A stretch of DNA of 54,475 nucleotides. Source: Microbacteriaceae bacterium PS02333. Its GTDB lineage: Bacteria; Actinomycetota; Actinomycetes; Actinomycetales; Microbacteriaceae. Positions 32,987 through 40,090 of the stretch are shown one piece after another. The DNA lies in assembly GCA_029959665.1 (NCBI GenBank), contig JASCOI010000010.1, positions 1-54,475 on the forward strand, read 5' to 3'. Each line of letters starts with the position of its first letter. Within the stretch, counting starts at the first letter, position 1. The translations under genes were made by a program, and so were the position numbers. The notes beneath the pieces are model-generated. The model was not told where the DNA came from, did no database searches, and saw only the letters and a list, made by a program, of their open reading frames with translations.

Positions 32987-33118
32987 ATGAGCCACGAACT
33001 CGACCGGACGAACACCACTCTCGACGACCGCGACTGCTGGCCCGCCCAGCGTGCGCTGCGCGACGAGCCGAAGCCCCGGTTCGGCCGCTACCTGGGCCTG
33101 ATCAACTCCGGCGACTGA
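32987..33118 (+). CDS. Small protein of unknown function (43 residues)
   Basis: 43 residues, very hydrophilic, starting MSHELDRTNTTLDDRDC and ending FGRYLGLINSGD. ATG 32987 follows AAGGAG at 6 bases, a near-perfect ribosome site, which is the main reason to believe it. It has one Cys, no membrane helix and no signal peptide. No modification or export gene is beside it. The last 17 bases overlap the convergent P-loop gene. Function unknown. Confidence 0.6.
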   Translation: MSHELDRTNTTLDDRDCWPAQRALRDEPKPRFGRYLGLINSGD

Positions 33119-33629
33119 GCAGCAGCCGCCCGGCGATGCGCTCGACGCTCGCCTCCGTCGGCTCCGCGCTCGTGTCGATCTCGATGTCCAGCGGGACGTT
33201 GTCGTTCGCCGCTGCGGCCCCCGACCTCGCCCACCCCAGGTCCGACCCGGGTCGCGCCGCGGCGCGGGTCGGGAGGCCGTCTGGGTCGGTCCGAACGCCG
33301 ACGAAGAACGCTCCGCGCTCGAGGCAGAGTTCGAGACACTCCCAGAAGTGCCCCGTCTCGGGGAAGGGCAGGGCGCCGTCGAGGACCACGTCGTACCCGG
33401 CGTCGAGCCACGTGAACGCGGCCAAGTGGAGCGTGCGCGCGAACCGTGGTGGGTCGAAGTCGTCCGAGGAACCGAGGGTCGGCGCGGCGGTGTCCGCTTC
33501 GACCAACACCCAGTCGTGACCGAGCCGTCCGACGAGTGCGCGGGCGAGGGTCGACTTCCCCGCGAGGCTCCCGCCCGACACGACGACGAGTGAGCCGGGT
33601 GTCCGTCGCTGGAGATCCACGCTCCCCAC
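33102..33629 (-). CDS. P-loop kinase-like AAA protein
   Basis: About 175 residues. The Walker A GGSLAGKST lies near residue 20, DVVLDGALPFPETGHFWECLE follows, and a C-terminal IEIDTSAEP recalls small-molecule kinases such as chloramphenicol phosphotransferase and shikimate kinase-like proteins. The acceptor is unknown. Start uncertain: GTG 33629 or GTG 33620, neither with a clear ribosome site. Convergent with the 43-residue gene and divergent from a small membrane protein gene. Confidence 0.72.
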   Translation of the reverse strand: MGSVDLQRRTPGSLVVVSGGSLAGKSTLARALVGRLGHDWVLVEADTAAPTLGSSDDFDPPRFARTLHLAAFTWLDAGYDVVLDGALPFPETGHFWECLELCLERGAFFVGVRTDPDGLPTRAAARPGSDLGWARSGAAAANDNVPLDIEIDTSAEPTEASVERIAGRLLLSRRS

Positions 33630-33666
33630 CGTACGTGTCCGGTGCGCGAGCTGGTTGAATCGACCA

Positions 33667-33933
33667 ATGCTCGATGAACGACCGGAACCCAGGCGCTCGC
33701 CGTGGGTGGTGGTGCTGACCTGCGCCGTGGTCGTCCTCTGGACCATCGCCGTCGCGCTCCCGACGTGGGTGCTCGTGGTGATCGCACAGCTGCCCGGCGA
33801 GGATCCCGCGCGGACGCAACGGTCGATCGTGATCGCGCTCGGAGCGTTCCTGTCCATCGCGATCCCCGCGGTCGGGGCATCGGCCGGCCTGTTCGCCCTC
33901 CGGCGGCACCTCCGGTCCGACCCATCTGCGTAG
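33667..33933 (+). CDS. Small two-helix membrane protein
   Basis: 88 residues. Two membrane helices (VVVLTCAVVVLWTIAVALP and IVIALGAFLSIAIPAVGAS) are joined by a hydrophilic loop PGEDPARTQRS; family unknown. ATG 33667 is preceded by TTGAAT at 6 bases, possibly a -10 element of a leaderless gene; a TTG at 33655 is also in frame. A strong nested palindrome follows. Confidence 0.65.
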   Translation: MLDERPEPRRSPWVVVLTCAVVVLWTIAVALPTWVLVVIAQLPGEDPARTQRSIVIALGAFLSIAIPAVGASAGLFALRRHLRSDPSA

Positions 33934-33965
33934 CGGCCCGACCGAAGGTGATCCGCCGGCGCTCC

Positions 33966-34013
33966 TGACGAATCCGGTTCGGCAAACCCGGGTTTCGGGA
34001 ACCGGATCCGTCA
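33966..34013. terminator. Nested palindromic terminator
   Basis: TGACGAATCCGGTTC (33966-33980) pairs with GAACCGGATCCGTCA (33999-34013) with one mismatch, and AAACCCGGGTTT (33984-33995) forms a second perfect palindrome in the centre. It lies between convergent genes and is unrelated in sequence to the CGGACGGGAGGC family. Confidence 0.7.
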
Positions 34014-34045
34014 TCGGCGAATCCGAACGTCCATTCCCGCCAGCG

Positions 34046-34507
34046 TCACCCGCCGGTCTGCTCGTCGTCCCGCAGCGAACGGATCATGCTCCGCAGGCTC
34101 CGGAACGCGATCGCTCGGTCCTCCGTCGACATCCCGGTGAGCATCCGGTCCTCGACCGACCGGACGGCGGCACTCGCACGCTCGAGCAGTGCTCGGCCGG
34201 ACGGGGTGAGCCGTGTCGGGAGCGTCTTCCCCACCGGAGGTGCCGCCGGCCGGGTCACGAGGCCGTCGCGCTCGAACGCCTGCAGCAGCACGTTCATCGA
34301 CTGCCGGGTGACGAACGCTCCCCGTGCGAGATCGGAGTTCGACAGGCCGGGTCGCTGCGCGAGGAGTTCCAGGCACGAGTACTGCGTGACCGTCAGCCCG
34401 AGCGGTCGCAGCACCGATTCCATCGCGGCGCGCAGGGCACTCGCGGCTTCCTTCAGCAGGTACCCGAGCGAGGTCTCGAGGTCGATGCCGACCCGGTCTT
34501 GACTCAT
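34046..34507 (-). CDS. MarR-family transcriptional regulator
   Basis: 153 residues. The winged helix spans LTVTQYSCLELLAQ, SNSDLARGAFVTRQSMNVLL (recognition helix) and the wing APPVGKTLPTRLTPSG, flanked by the dimer helices. Family members sense phenolic or oxidising compounds. Its ATG at 34507 is the first base of one of two TGTCAG-type palindromes shared with the divergent VOC gene, so autorepression and co-regulation are expected. Confidence 0.92.
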   Translation of the reverse strand: MSQDRVGIDLETSLGYLLKEAASALRAAMESVLRPLGLTVTQYSCLELLAQRPGLSNSDLARGAFVTRQSMNVLLQAFERDGLVTRPAAPPVGKTLPTRLTPSGRALLERASAAVRSVEDRMLTGMSTEDRAIAFRSLRSMIRSLRDDEQTGG

Positions 34508-34550
34508 GTCAGTAGTCTGACATAGGTTGAGTCGTGTCAGAAGACTGACA
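34507..34550. promoter_or_regulatory. Twin MarR operators
   Basis: TGTCAGTAGTCTGACA (34507-34522) and TGTCAGAAGACTGACA (34535-34550): two copies of a TGTCAG-N4-CTGACA type palindrome, 28 bases apart. One starts on the marR start codon and the other ends 19 bases before the VOC gene, placing both genes under one repressor. Confidence 0.8.
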
Positions 34551-34569
34551 CATCACGAAGGAGCACCCC

Positions 34570-34938
34570 ATGCCCGTCACCGGCCCCGACTTCATCAACC
34601 TCCAGGCGACCGACCTCGCCGCGTCGCAGGCGTTCTACGAGCAGTACCTCGGCCTGGTCCGCTCGCAGGCCGGCCCGCCGCACGCCGTCGTCTTCGAGAC
34701 GACGCCGATCGCCTTCGCGCTCCGCGACGTCATCCCCGGCACGGACATCGCGTCCACCCCGCAGCCCGGCATCGGCGCTGCGATCTGGCTGCACGCCACC
34801 GGGGTCCAGGAGATCCACGACGCCCTCGTCGCCGACGGCCACGCCATCGTCTCGGCGCCGATCGACGGTCCCTTCGGCCGCACGTTCACGTTCGCCGACC
34901 CCGACGGATACCAGATCACACTGCACGACAAGGCCTGA
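34570..34938 (+). CDS. VOC-family protein (glyoxalase/dioxygenase superfamily)
   Basis: 122 residues, two beta-alpha-beta-beta-beta modules. Opening FINLQATDLAASQAFYEQYLGL and closing FTFADPDGYQITLHD are standard VOC features. The metal-site residues fit only partly, so lyase, thiol transferase or binding (bleomycin-resistance-like) roles are open. ATG 34570 follows GAAGGAG. Divergent from marR with shared operators, which suggests induction by the MarR ligand. Confidence 0.87.
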   Translation: MPVTGPDFINLQATDLAASQAFYEQYLGLVRSQAGPPHAVVFETTPIAFALRDVIPGTDIASTPQPGIGAAIWLHATGVQEIHDALVADGHAIVSAPIDGPFGRTFTFADPDGYQITLHDKA

Positions 34939-34969
34939 TCGGCGCCCTCGCCCCGGCGGCCTGCCGCAG

Positions 34970-35407
34970 TCAGCTCCTGCGGAGATCCTGCGCGAGCATC
35001 ACGATGATCCCGCTCGGCCCACGCAGGTACGTGAGCAGGTACACGTCCTGGTAGTTCGCGACGCCGCGGAGCGGTGTGCAGCCGTGGCGTGCGGCGATTG
35101 CCAGCGATTCGTCGAGATCGTCCACCTGGAACGCGACCCGGTGCATGCCGATCTCGTTCGGCAGTGTCGGCTCGGTCTCGACCGCGTCGGGGTGGACGTA
35201 CTCGAACAGCTCGATGTGGCCGTGTCCGTCCGGGGTCGCGAGCATCGCGATCTTCGCGTGGTTGCCGTCGAGGCCCACGGCGGTGTCGGCCCAGGCGCCG
35301 CTGATCTCGTCCCGTCCGACCTCGGTGAGGCCCAGGTCGGTGAAGAACGCGATCGTGGCCTCGAGGTCACGGACGGCGATGCCGATGTTCTCGAACGCGA
35401 TGCCCAT
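34970..35407 (-). CDS. VOC-family protein, methylmalonyl-CoA epimerase/glyoxalase-like
   Basis: 145 residues. ENIGIAVRDLEATIAFFTDLGL opens module one with a His-less start, and GMHRVAFQVDDLDESLAI opens module two with a metal-ligand-like His. GHIELFEYVHP supplies a Glu in the usual position. Substrate unknown. It starts 10 bases after the tetR stop on the same strand, so the two form an operon, and the TetR probably controls it. Confidence 0.87.
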   Translation of the reverse strand: MGIAFENIGIAVRDLEATIAFFTDLGLTEVGRDEISGAWADTAVGLDGNHAKIAMLATPDGHGHIELFEYVHPDAVETEPTLPNEIGMHRVAFQVDDLDESLAIAARHGCTPLRGVANYQDVYLLTYLRGPSGIIVMLAQDLRRS

Positions 35408-35417
35408 GGCGTGCAGG

Positions 35418-35996
35418 CTAGCCGAGCGTGGCAGCCGCTTCGCGGAGCTCGGACAGGGCGGTCAGGGTGTGGTGGTCGAGGCGGTCGTCGTCGGAGCGGT
35501 CCCCGCCCGACCAGCGATCGAACCCCTGCTTGAACGCGAGCACCCCCATCTCGCTGGCGAGGCGAGCGGGTGCTGCGCCGACACCGCGTGCGACCAGGGC
35601 CTCGGTCATCGCGGCCGCCATCCCGACGCTCTTCAGGGCATCCCGTTCCTGGAGTTCGGCGCTCGCGGCGACCGCTGCCTTGAGCCGCGGTCCGAGCTCG
35701 CGGTTCATCGGGCCCATCTCGTCCGATGCCCGCTGGAGCCCGGCGGCCACGGCGTCGAGCGGCGTCGCGTCGGCGGGGGCCTCGGCGATGCCCGACGCAA
35801 GCAGCCGGCTCAGCGTCTCCTGCCCGGCGACCAGGAGTTCGCGCTTGTCCGGGAAGTGCCGGAAGAACGTGCTCTTCGTCACGCCGGCGCGCTCGGCGAT
35901 CTGCGTGACCGTCGTCTCGTCGTAACCCTGCTCGGAGAACAGGTCGACCGCGGCCAGGACCAGTCGTTCCCGAGCACCGGGTTCCCATCGCGCCAT
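35418..35996 (-). CDS. TetR-family transcriptional regulator
   Basis: 192 residues. The helix-turn-helix TTVTQIAERAGVTKSTFFRHFPDKRELL is followed by a helical effector domain. ATG 35996 has TATGAT (36003-36008) exactly 6 bases upstream, a near-consensus -10, and no ribosome site: a strong leaderless candidate. Two GGGAC-N4-GTCCC palindromes lie between it and the divergent SDR gene. First gene of an operon with the VOC gene. Confidence 0.92.
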   Translation of the reverse strand: MARWEPGARERLVLAAVDLFSEQGYDETTVTQIAERAGVTKSTFFRHFPDKRELLVAGQETLSRLLASGIAEAPADATPLDAVAAGLQRASDEMGPMNRELGPRLKAAVAASAELQERDALKSVGMAAAMTEALVARGVGAAPARLASEMGVLAFKQGFDRWSGGDRSDDDRLDHHTLTALSELREAAATLG

Positions 35997-36002
35997 GGGA
36001 CG

Positions 36003-36063
36003 ATCATACTGACGGGACAATGGTCCCGTCGCGGGTGTACGGTGATGAGACAACGGTCCCATC
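36003..36063. promoter_or_regulatory. Twin TetR operators and leaderless tetR promoter
   Basis: GACGGGACAATGGTCCCGTC (36011-36030) is perfect with 8-base arms; GATGAGACAACGGTCCCATC (36044-36063) is a weaker copy, 33 bases on. The minus-strand -10 TATGAT (36003-36008) abuts the first. The second ends 17 bases before the SDR start codon, so both directions can be blocked. Confidence 0.8.
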
Positions 36064-36079
36064 ACTGTCAGGAGCACCC

Positions 36080-36961
36080 ATGCACGTCTTCATCACCGGC
36101 GGAACCGGCACGATCGGCACGGCCGTCGTCGCCGAACTCATCGCGGCCGGGCACACCGTCGCCGCCCTCGCCCGTTCCGACCGATCGGCCGCGACGCTCA
36201 CCGCTGCCGGCGCCGAGCCCGTCCGCGGCGGTCTGGCGGACCTCGACGTCCTCCGTGCCGGTGCTCGCGAGGCGGACGGCGTCGTGAGCCTGGCGTTCTC
36301 GAACGACTTCAGCTCTCCCGAGGCGCTCGCCGCGGGCATCGCCGAGGAGTCTGCAGCGATGGCCGCCCTCGGCGAGGAGCTCGTCGGGTCCGACCGGCCG
36401 TTCGTCGTCGTGTCGGGAACGCCATGGGTTCCCGGCCGTCCTTCGGTCGAGTCGGACCCGCTCCCCCTCGAGGGGCCGGTCGCCGGCCGCGCTCGTTCGG
36501 TCCTGGACGCGCTCGCGCTCGCCGACCGCGGCGTCCGGGTCTCCGCGATCCGCCTGCCCCGGACCGTGCACGCGGACGGTGCCGGCGGGTTCGCGGGCAT
36601 CCTGACCGAGATCGCACGCCAGAGCGGGGTCGCCGGGTACCCGGGCGACGGTGAGCAGCGGTGGCCGGCGGTGCACGCCCGTGACGCAGCGGTGCTGTTC
36701 CGGATCGCGCTGGAGCGTGCCCCGGCTGGTACCGCGTGGCACGCCGTCGCGGACGAGGCCGATCGGGTCCGTGACATCGCCGAGGTCATCGGGCGACGGC
36801 TGGGATTGCCGGTGGAGCGGGTCGCGGACGACGCGTTCGGGTCGTTCGCGCCGATCTTCGCGATGGACCAGCCGTCCTCGAGCGACTACACGCGGCGGAC
36901 GCTCGGGTGGGAGCCGACGCACGAGAGCCTGCTCGAGGACCTGGAGAACGTCGAGCGCTGA
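36080..36961 (+). CDS. NAD(P)-binding epimerase/reductase, atypical extended SDR
   Basis: 293 residues. MHVFITGGTGTIG is the TGxxGxxG coenzyme loop at 7-13. The C-terminal half resembles nucleoside-diphosphate-sugar epimerases (FPAVHARDAAVLF-like WPAVHARDAAVLF, then TLGWEPTHESLLEDL), but the YxxxK motif is missing, as in atypical SDRs that bind or reduce small molecules. ATG 36080 follows AGGAG. Divergent from a TetR-VOC operon with shared operators. Confidence 0.85.
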   Translation: MHVFITGGTGTIGTAVVAELIAAGHTVAALARSDRSAATLTAAGAEPVRGGLADLDVLRAGAREADGVVSLAFSNDFSSPEALAAGIAEESAAMAALGEELVGSDRPFVVVSGTPWVPGRPSVESDPLPLEGPVAGRARSVLDALALADRGVRVSAIRLPRTVHADGAGGFAGILTEIARQSGVAGYPGDGEQRWPAVHARDAAVLFRIALERAPAGTAWHAVADEADRVRDIAEVIGRRLGLPVERVADDAFGSFAPIFAMDQPSSSDYTRRTLGWEPTHESLLEDLENVER

Positions 36962-36976
36962 CGGCCCGACCTCGCG

Positions 36977-37483
36977 TCACGGTCGCTGGGTCCTCGCCGG
37001 CAGGGCGTTCCAGACATCGGCCCAGACCATCTCGAAGTCGACCGGCCGGACCTGCTGTGCACAGAGCGCGCGTTCCAGCACGGCGAGGGCATCGAGTGAG
37101 CCGTCGAGCAGCCGAGCGTCGCCGTGCACCTCGGGGCGGCCGTTGCCGTAGAAGGTGGTCACCGTGATCGACCGGACGCGGGGCCGGAGCGTGCGGGTGG
37201 CCCGGCCGAGGACGAGGAACCCGCAGGCGTAGGTGGCGAGCGCGGCGACCATCCCCACGGCCGGGGTCGGGTTCGTCGCGGCCATGATGCCGACCGCGAG
37301 GAGCGCGCCGAGGATCGTCCAGCCGTGCCAGGCGCGGAGCAGTGCCCGCTCGCGCGTGCTCGTCCCCGGCGGGAACACGACGAGCGTCCGCGAGCTCCAC
37401 ATCGACCGGCTGACGGGGTGGACGGAGTACCGACCCCAGAGGTGGATCCCCGCCGTCGTGCGGTTCCGGGTGATCGCGCTCAT
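36977..37483 (-). CDS. Membrane protein of unknown function
   Basis: 168 residues. After about 55 residues rich in Arg and Trp come two membrane helices (WTILGALLAVGIMAATN and VGMVAALATYACGFLVLG), then a cytoplasmic domain of about 75 residues ending in WADVWNALPARTQRP. Family not recognised. ATG 37483 overlaps the stop of the upstream gene (ATGA), so the pair is translated together. Confidence 0.68.
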   Translation of the reverse strand: MSAITRNRTTAGIHLWGRYSVHPVSRSMWSSRTLVVFPPGTSTRERALLRAWHGWTILGALLAVGIMAATNPTPAVGMVAALATYACGFLVLGRATRTLRPRVRSITVTTFYGNGRPEVHGDARLLDGSLDALAVLERALCAQQVRPVDFEMVWADVWNALPARTQRP

Positions 37484-38094
37484 CGGATCTCGGCGCCGAG
37501 CGCCGCTCGGACGGGCTCGACCACGTCCCGGTGCCGCAACCCTGCCAGGCACGGGAAGCAGAGCAGGTCGCCCTCGTGCACGTCGGTCGGGACCGGCGCC
37601 GGGAGCCGGTGGAACGGGCCGTCGGCGGCGCCGTCGCACGGGGTCACGACGTACGTCTCCGCCGTCGGCGCCGTCGTGACCCGCCCGATCAGGCGGACCT
37701 CGTCGAGCACGGCGCATGCGGGCAGGACGGCGTCGAGTTCGAGGAGCACGATGCCCGTTCGCGGTCGTCGCACACGGGTGACGGACGCGACCGCCACGCT
37801 GACCTCGCGCGGTGTCCATGCCGGCGGCCGGAACCGCGGCGGAGCCTGCTCGGCGGTGTGCACACAGGGGGTGCCGACGGTCTCGGCGAGCCGGACCATC
37901 GACACGGCGGAGATCACCACGTCGCCGAGGGTCGGCGTCGTGCGCGCGGGCCACCGGGATGCGTCGAAGGGGTCGGGGAGCGACGCTCGGAGCGTCGGCA
38001 TGATCGCGGTCAGTGTCACGCCGGCAACGATCGTCCAGGAACGAGGGGGTGATCGGGGCCCTGACGGATCCCCTACGGCCTGGCGGGACTTCAT
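37480..38094 (-). CDS. Protein of unknown function with a CxxC-type motif
   Basis: 204 residues. A hydrophobic stretch near residue 22 (TIVAGVTLTAIMPTL) could anchor it, followed by a mainly beta domain. GDLLCFPCLAGLRH near the C-terminus contains CFPC, a CxxC pair that could bind metal or be redox-active. Family not recognised. ATG 38094 has AGGAC at 6 bases; a later ATG (IMPTL) is an alternative. First of two coupled genes, divergent from arr. Confidence 0.62.
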   Translation of the reverse strand: MKSRQAVGDPSGPRSPPRSWTIVAGVTLTAIMPTLRASLPDPFDASRWPARTTPTLGDVVISAVSMVRLAETVGTPCVHTAEQAPPRFRPPAWTPREVSVAVASVTRVRRPRTGIVLLELDAVLPACAVLDEVRLIGRVTTAPTAETYVVTPCDGAADGPFHRLPAPVPTDVHEGDLLCFPCLAGLRHRDVVEPVRAALGAEIR

Positions 38095-38154
38095 CACGCC
38101 GTCCTGACACGACCGACACGACGCGAGCGCGACCGACGTCGTACCCTGGCCGTC

Positions 38155-38565
38155 GTGACTGGCGTGCTGGACGACGGGCCGTTCTTCCACGGGACGAAGG
38201 CCGATCTGCAGGTCGGGGACCTGCTGACGGCGGGGTTCCACTCGAACTACCGTCCCGAGATCGTGATGAACCACGTCTACTTCACCGCGCTCCCCGACGG
38301 CGCCGGGCTCGCGGCCGAGCTCGCCGCTGGCGATGCCGAGCCTCGCGTGTTCGAGGTGGAGCCGACGGGCGACTACGAGAACGACCCCAACGTCACCGAC
38401 AAGAAGTTCCCCGGCAACCCGACCCGGTCGTACCGGAGCACGTCGCCGGTCCGGATCGTGCGCGAGGTGCACGACTGGACACGCCTGTCACCAGAGGCCC
38501 TCCAAGGGTGGCGCGAGCGGCTCGCGGCGCTCCGATCGGAGCCCCGCGGCGAGATCATCAACTGA
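38155..38565 (+). CDS. arr: Rifamycin ADP-ribosyltransferase Arr
   Basis: 136 residues, full length for Arr. It transfers ADP-ribose from NAD to the C23 hydroxyl of rifamycins and so inactivates them. FFHGTKADL, SNYRPEIVMNHVYFTA and GDYENDPNVTDKKFPGNPT are family signatures, and the residues matching the known catalytic set are His12, Tyr42 and Asp77. Chromosomal arr is common in actinobacteria. GTG 38155 has TACCCT 7 bases upstream and no Shine-Dalgarno, so it may be leaderless. No mobile element nearby. Confidence 0.96.
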   Translation: MTGVLDDGPFFHGTKADLQVGDLLTAGFHSNYRPEIVMNHVYFTALPDGAGLAAELAAGDAEPRVFEVEPTGDYENDPNVTDKKFPGNPTRSYRSTSPVRIVREVHDWTRLSPEALQGWRERLAALRSEPRGEIIN

Positions 38566-38580
38566 CCCCCATACGGGGGT
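38565..38580. terminator. Short hairpin at the arr stop codon
   Basis: ACCCCC-ATAC-GGGGGT begins on the last base of the arr stop codon. Only 6-base arms, so a weak terminator at best. Confidence 0.35.
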
Positions 38581-38711
38581 GATCCGTCGCTGTCAAGTCC
38601 TCGGCATCGGCGCCAAGAGCGGTTACCCTCTCTGCGGCCCGCCGAGATCCGGCGGTCCCGGCGCCGACAGGGGTGACGGCGTCGTGAGTCATGAACAGGG
38701 AGTGACAGCTC

Positions 38712-39461
38712 ATGCAGCAACGCACGAAGAGAGCGGCACTCGCCGCAACGGTCCTCAGCGCAGCACTCATCGCGGTGCCGCTCGGATCAGGGTCCGTCGC
38801 CGTCGCCGGGGTCACCGCACCCCGTGGTGACGTCGGCGACTTCAAGCAGTCGTTCGTCGAGAACTTCAGCACCGACGCCTCCGCGAACGGGGAATTCGCG
38901 AAGACGTACGACGGCTCGTGGCAGCCGTACCCGGATGAGGGCATCTACTCGTCCGGCTCGCAGATCAGCGCGCACGACGGGCTGATGGACGTGGAGCTCG
39001 ACGGGTCGAACGGTGCCGCCGGCACGTTCGGGACCCCGGACGGGGCATGGTCGCACGTCGGTGGCAAGTTCACCGTGAAGGCGAAGGCCAGCGGCGGTGA
39101 CGGGAACGGTGCGGCCTTCATGCTGTGGCCGACGTCGAACACCTGGGCGGACGGTGAGATCGACTACCCCGAGGGCAACTTCGACGCATCGCCGACCGGG
39201 TACCACCACTCGATGACGCCCGGCCAGGAAGCGAACCGCGCGACCATCGGCACCGGGGTGGACTGGCGGAAGTGGCACACGTACTCCGTGGAGTGGATCC
39301 CGGGCAAGTCGGTCACGTACCTGCTCGACGGCAAGGTGCTCCAGACCATCACGGACGACGTGCCGACGAAGCCGCACCGGTACATGTTCCAGGTCGGGAA
39401 CTGGGGCGCTTCCGGGCACCTCTTCATCGACTGGGTCAGCACGTACGACTACGTCGGCTGA
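38712..39461 (+). CDS. Secreted GH16-family glycoside hydrolase
   Basis: 249 residues. An N-terminal signal peptide of about 33 residues (cleavage after AVA) is followed by a concanavalin-like beta-sandwich. GEIDYPEG supplies the GH16 catalytic motif (Glu149, Asp151, Glu154); WPTSNTWADG and YSVEWIPGKSVTYLLDG are typical flanks. GH16 enzymes cleave beta-1,3/1,4-glucans, laminarin, agar and related polymers; the exact substrate is not readable. GGGAG lies upstream of ATG 38712. It probably acts on external polysaccharide. Its last 13 bases overlap the convergent gene. Confidence 0.9.
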   Translation: MQQRTKRAALAATVLSAALIAVPLGSGSVAVAGVTAPRGDVGDFKQSFVENFSTDASANGEFAKTYDGSWQPYPDEGIYSSGSQISAHDGLMDVELDGSNGAAGTFGTPDGAWSHVGGKFTVKAKASGGDGNGAAFMLWPTSNTWADGEIDYPEGNFDASPTGYHHSMTPGQEANRATIGTGVDWRKWHTYSVEWIPGKSVTYLLDGKVLQTITDDVPTKPHRYMFQVGNWGASGHLFIDWVSTYDYVG

Positions 39462-40090
39462 ACCCGCTCGACCCGCTGATCGACGCGGCCGGCGCGGAAC
39501 ACCGCGTCGGCCGCTCGTTCGCGGTGCACCGTCCACACGAGCATGCCCGTCATGAGCGCCGCGAGCACGACGAATCCCCAGGTCCACGGCCCGAAGACGC
39601 CGTCCGAGTCCACCGCGTTCCCCGCCTCCAGGAGGACGAACGCCGGGAGCGTGAACGTCTGCCACTGTGCGAGACGCACCGTCTGCTTCGCCGTGCCGAG
39701 CACGACGACCTGCAGGCCGTCGGGCACGGCCACGCGTCCCACCGCCGCTGAGCCAACGCGGCGAGCCGTGCGGCGGCCGAGCGGCTTCGCGACCGATGAC
39801 GACCACGCTGGGAACCATCCCCGACGGACGCCGACGGTCCAACCGGCGACGAACACGACGATGCACCCCACGAAGCAGACGAGTTGGAAGATCCATGCGG
39901 GGTCGCCGCCGACGATGCGGAGCACCACCGCCAGGAGCGTCACGGCGACGGACACGGCGATGCCGCAGCTCTGCACCCACCGTGACAGCGGCTGGAACGG
40001 TTCGGCGATGGCCTCCTCCGCCAGCTGCTCCGCGAGTGCGAGGGCCCGCGGGTCGATCGGCCCGCCCGCACCAGCATCCGCAGCACTCAC
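39449..40090 (-). CDS. Membrane protein of unknown function
   Basis: 213 residues. A short acidic N-terminus is followed by two pairs of hydrophobic helices, with a basic loop (GVRRGWFPAWSSSVAKPLGRRTARRV) and GRVAVPDGLQVVVLGTAKQTV between the pairs. Family not recognised. GTG 40090 overlaps the stop of the upstream hydrolase gene (GTGA), so the two are coupled. The 3' end overlaps GH16. Confidence 0.68.
   Translation of the reverse strand: MSAADAGAGGPIDPRALALAEQLAEEAIAEPFQPLSRWVQSCGIAVSVAVTLLAVVLRIVGGDPAWIFQLVCFVGCIVVFVAGWTVGVRRGWFPAWSSSVAKPLGRRTARRVGSAAVGRVAVPDGLQVVVLGTAKQTVRLAQWQTFTLPAFVLLEAGNAVDSDGVFGPWTWGFVVLAALMTGMLVWTVHRERAADAVFRAGRVDQRVERVQPT

Noticed and set aside
32987-33118. Lasso peptide or other RiPP precursor
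   Set aside because: The C-terminal GRYLGLINSGD has no acidic residue at position 7-9 for a lasso ring, and no cyclase, protease or transporter gene is next to it.
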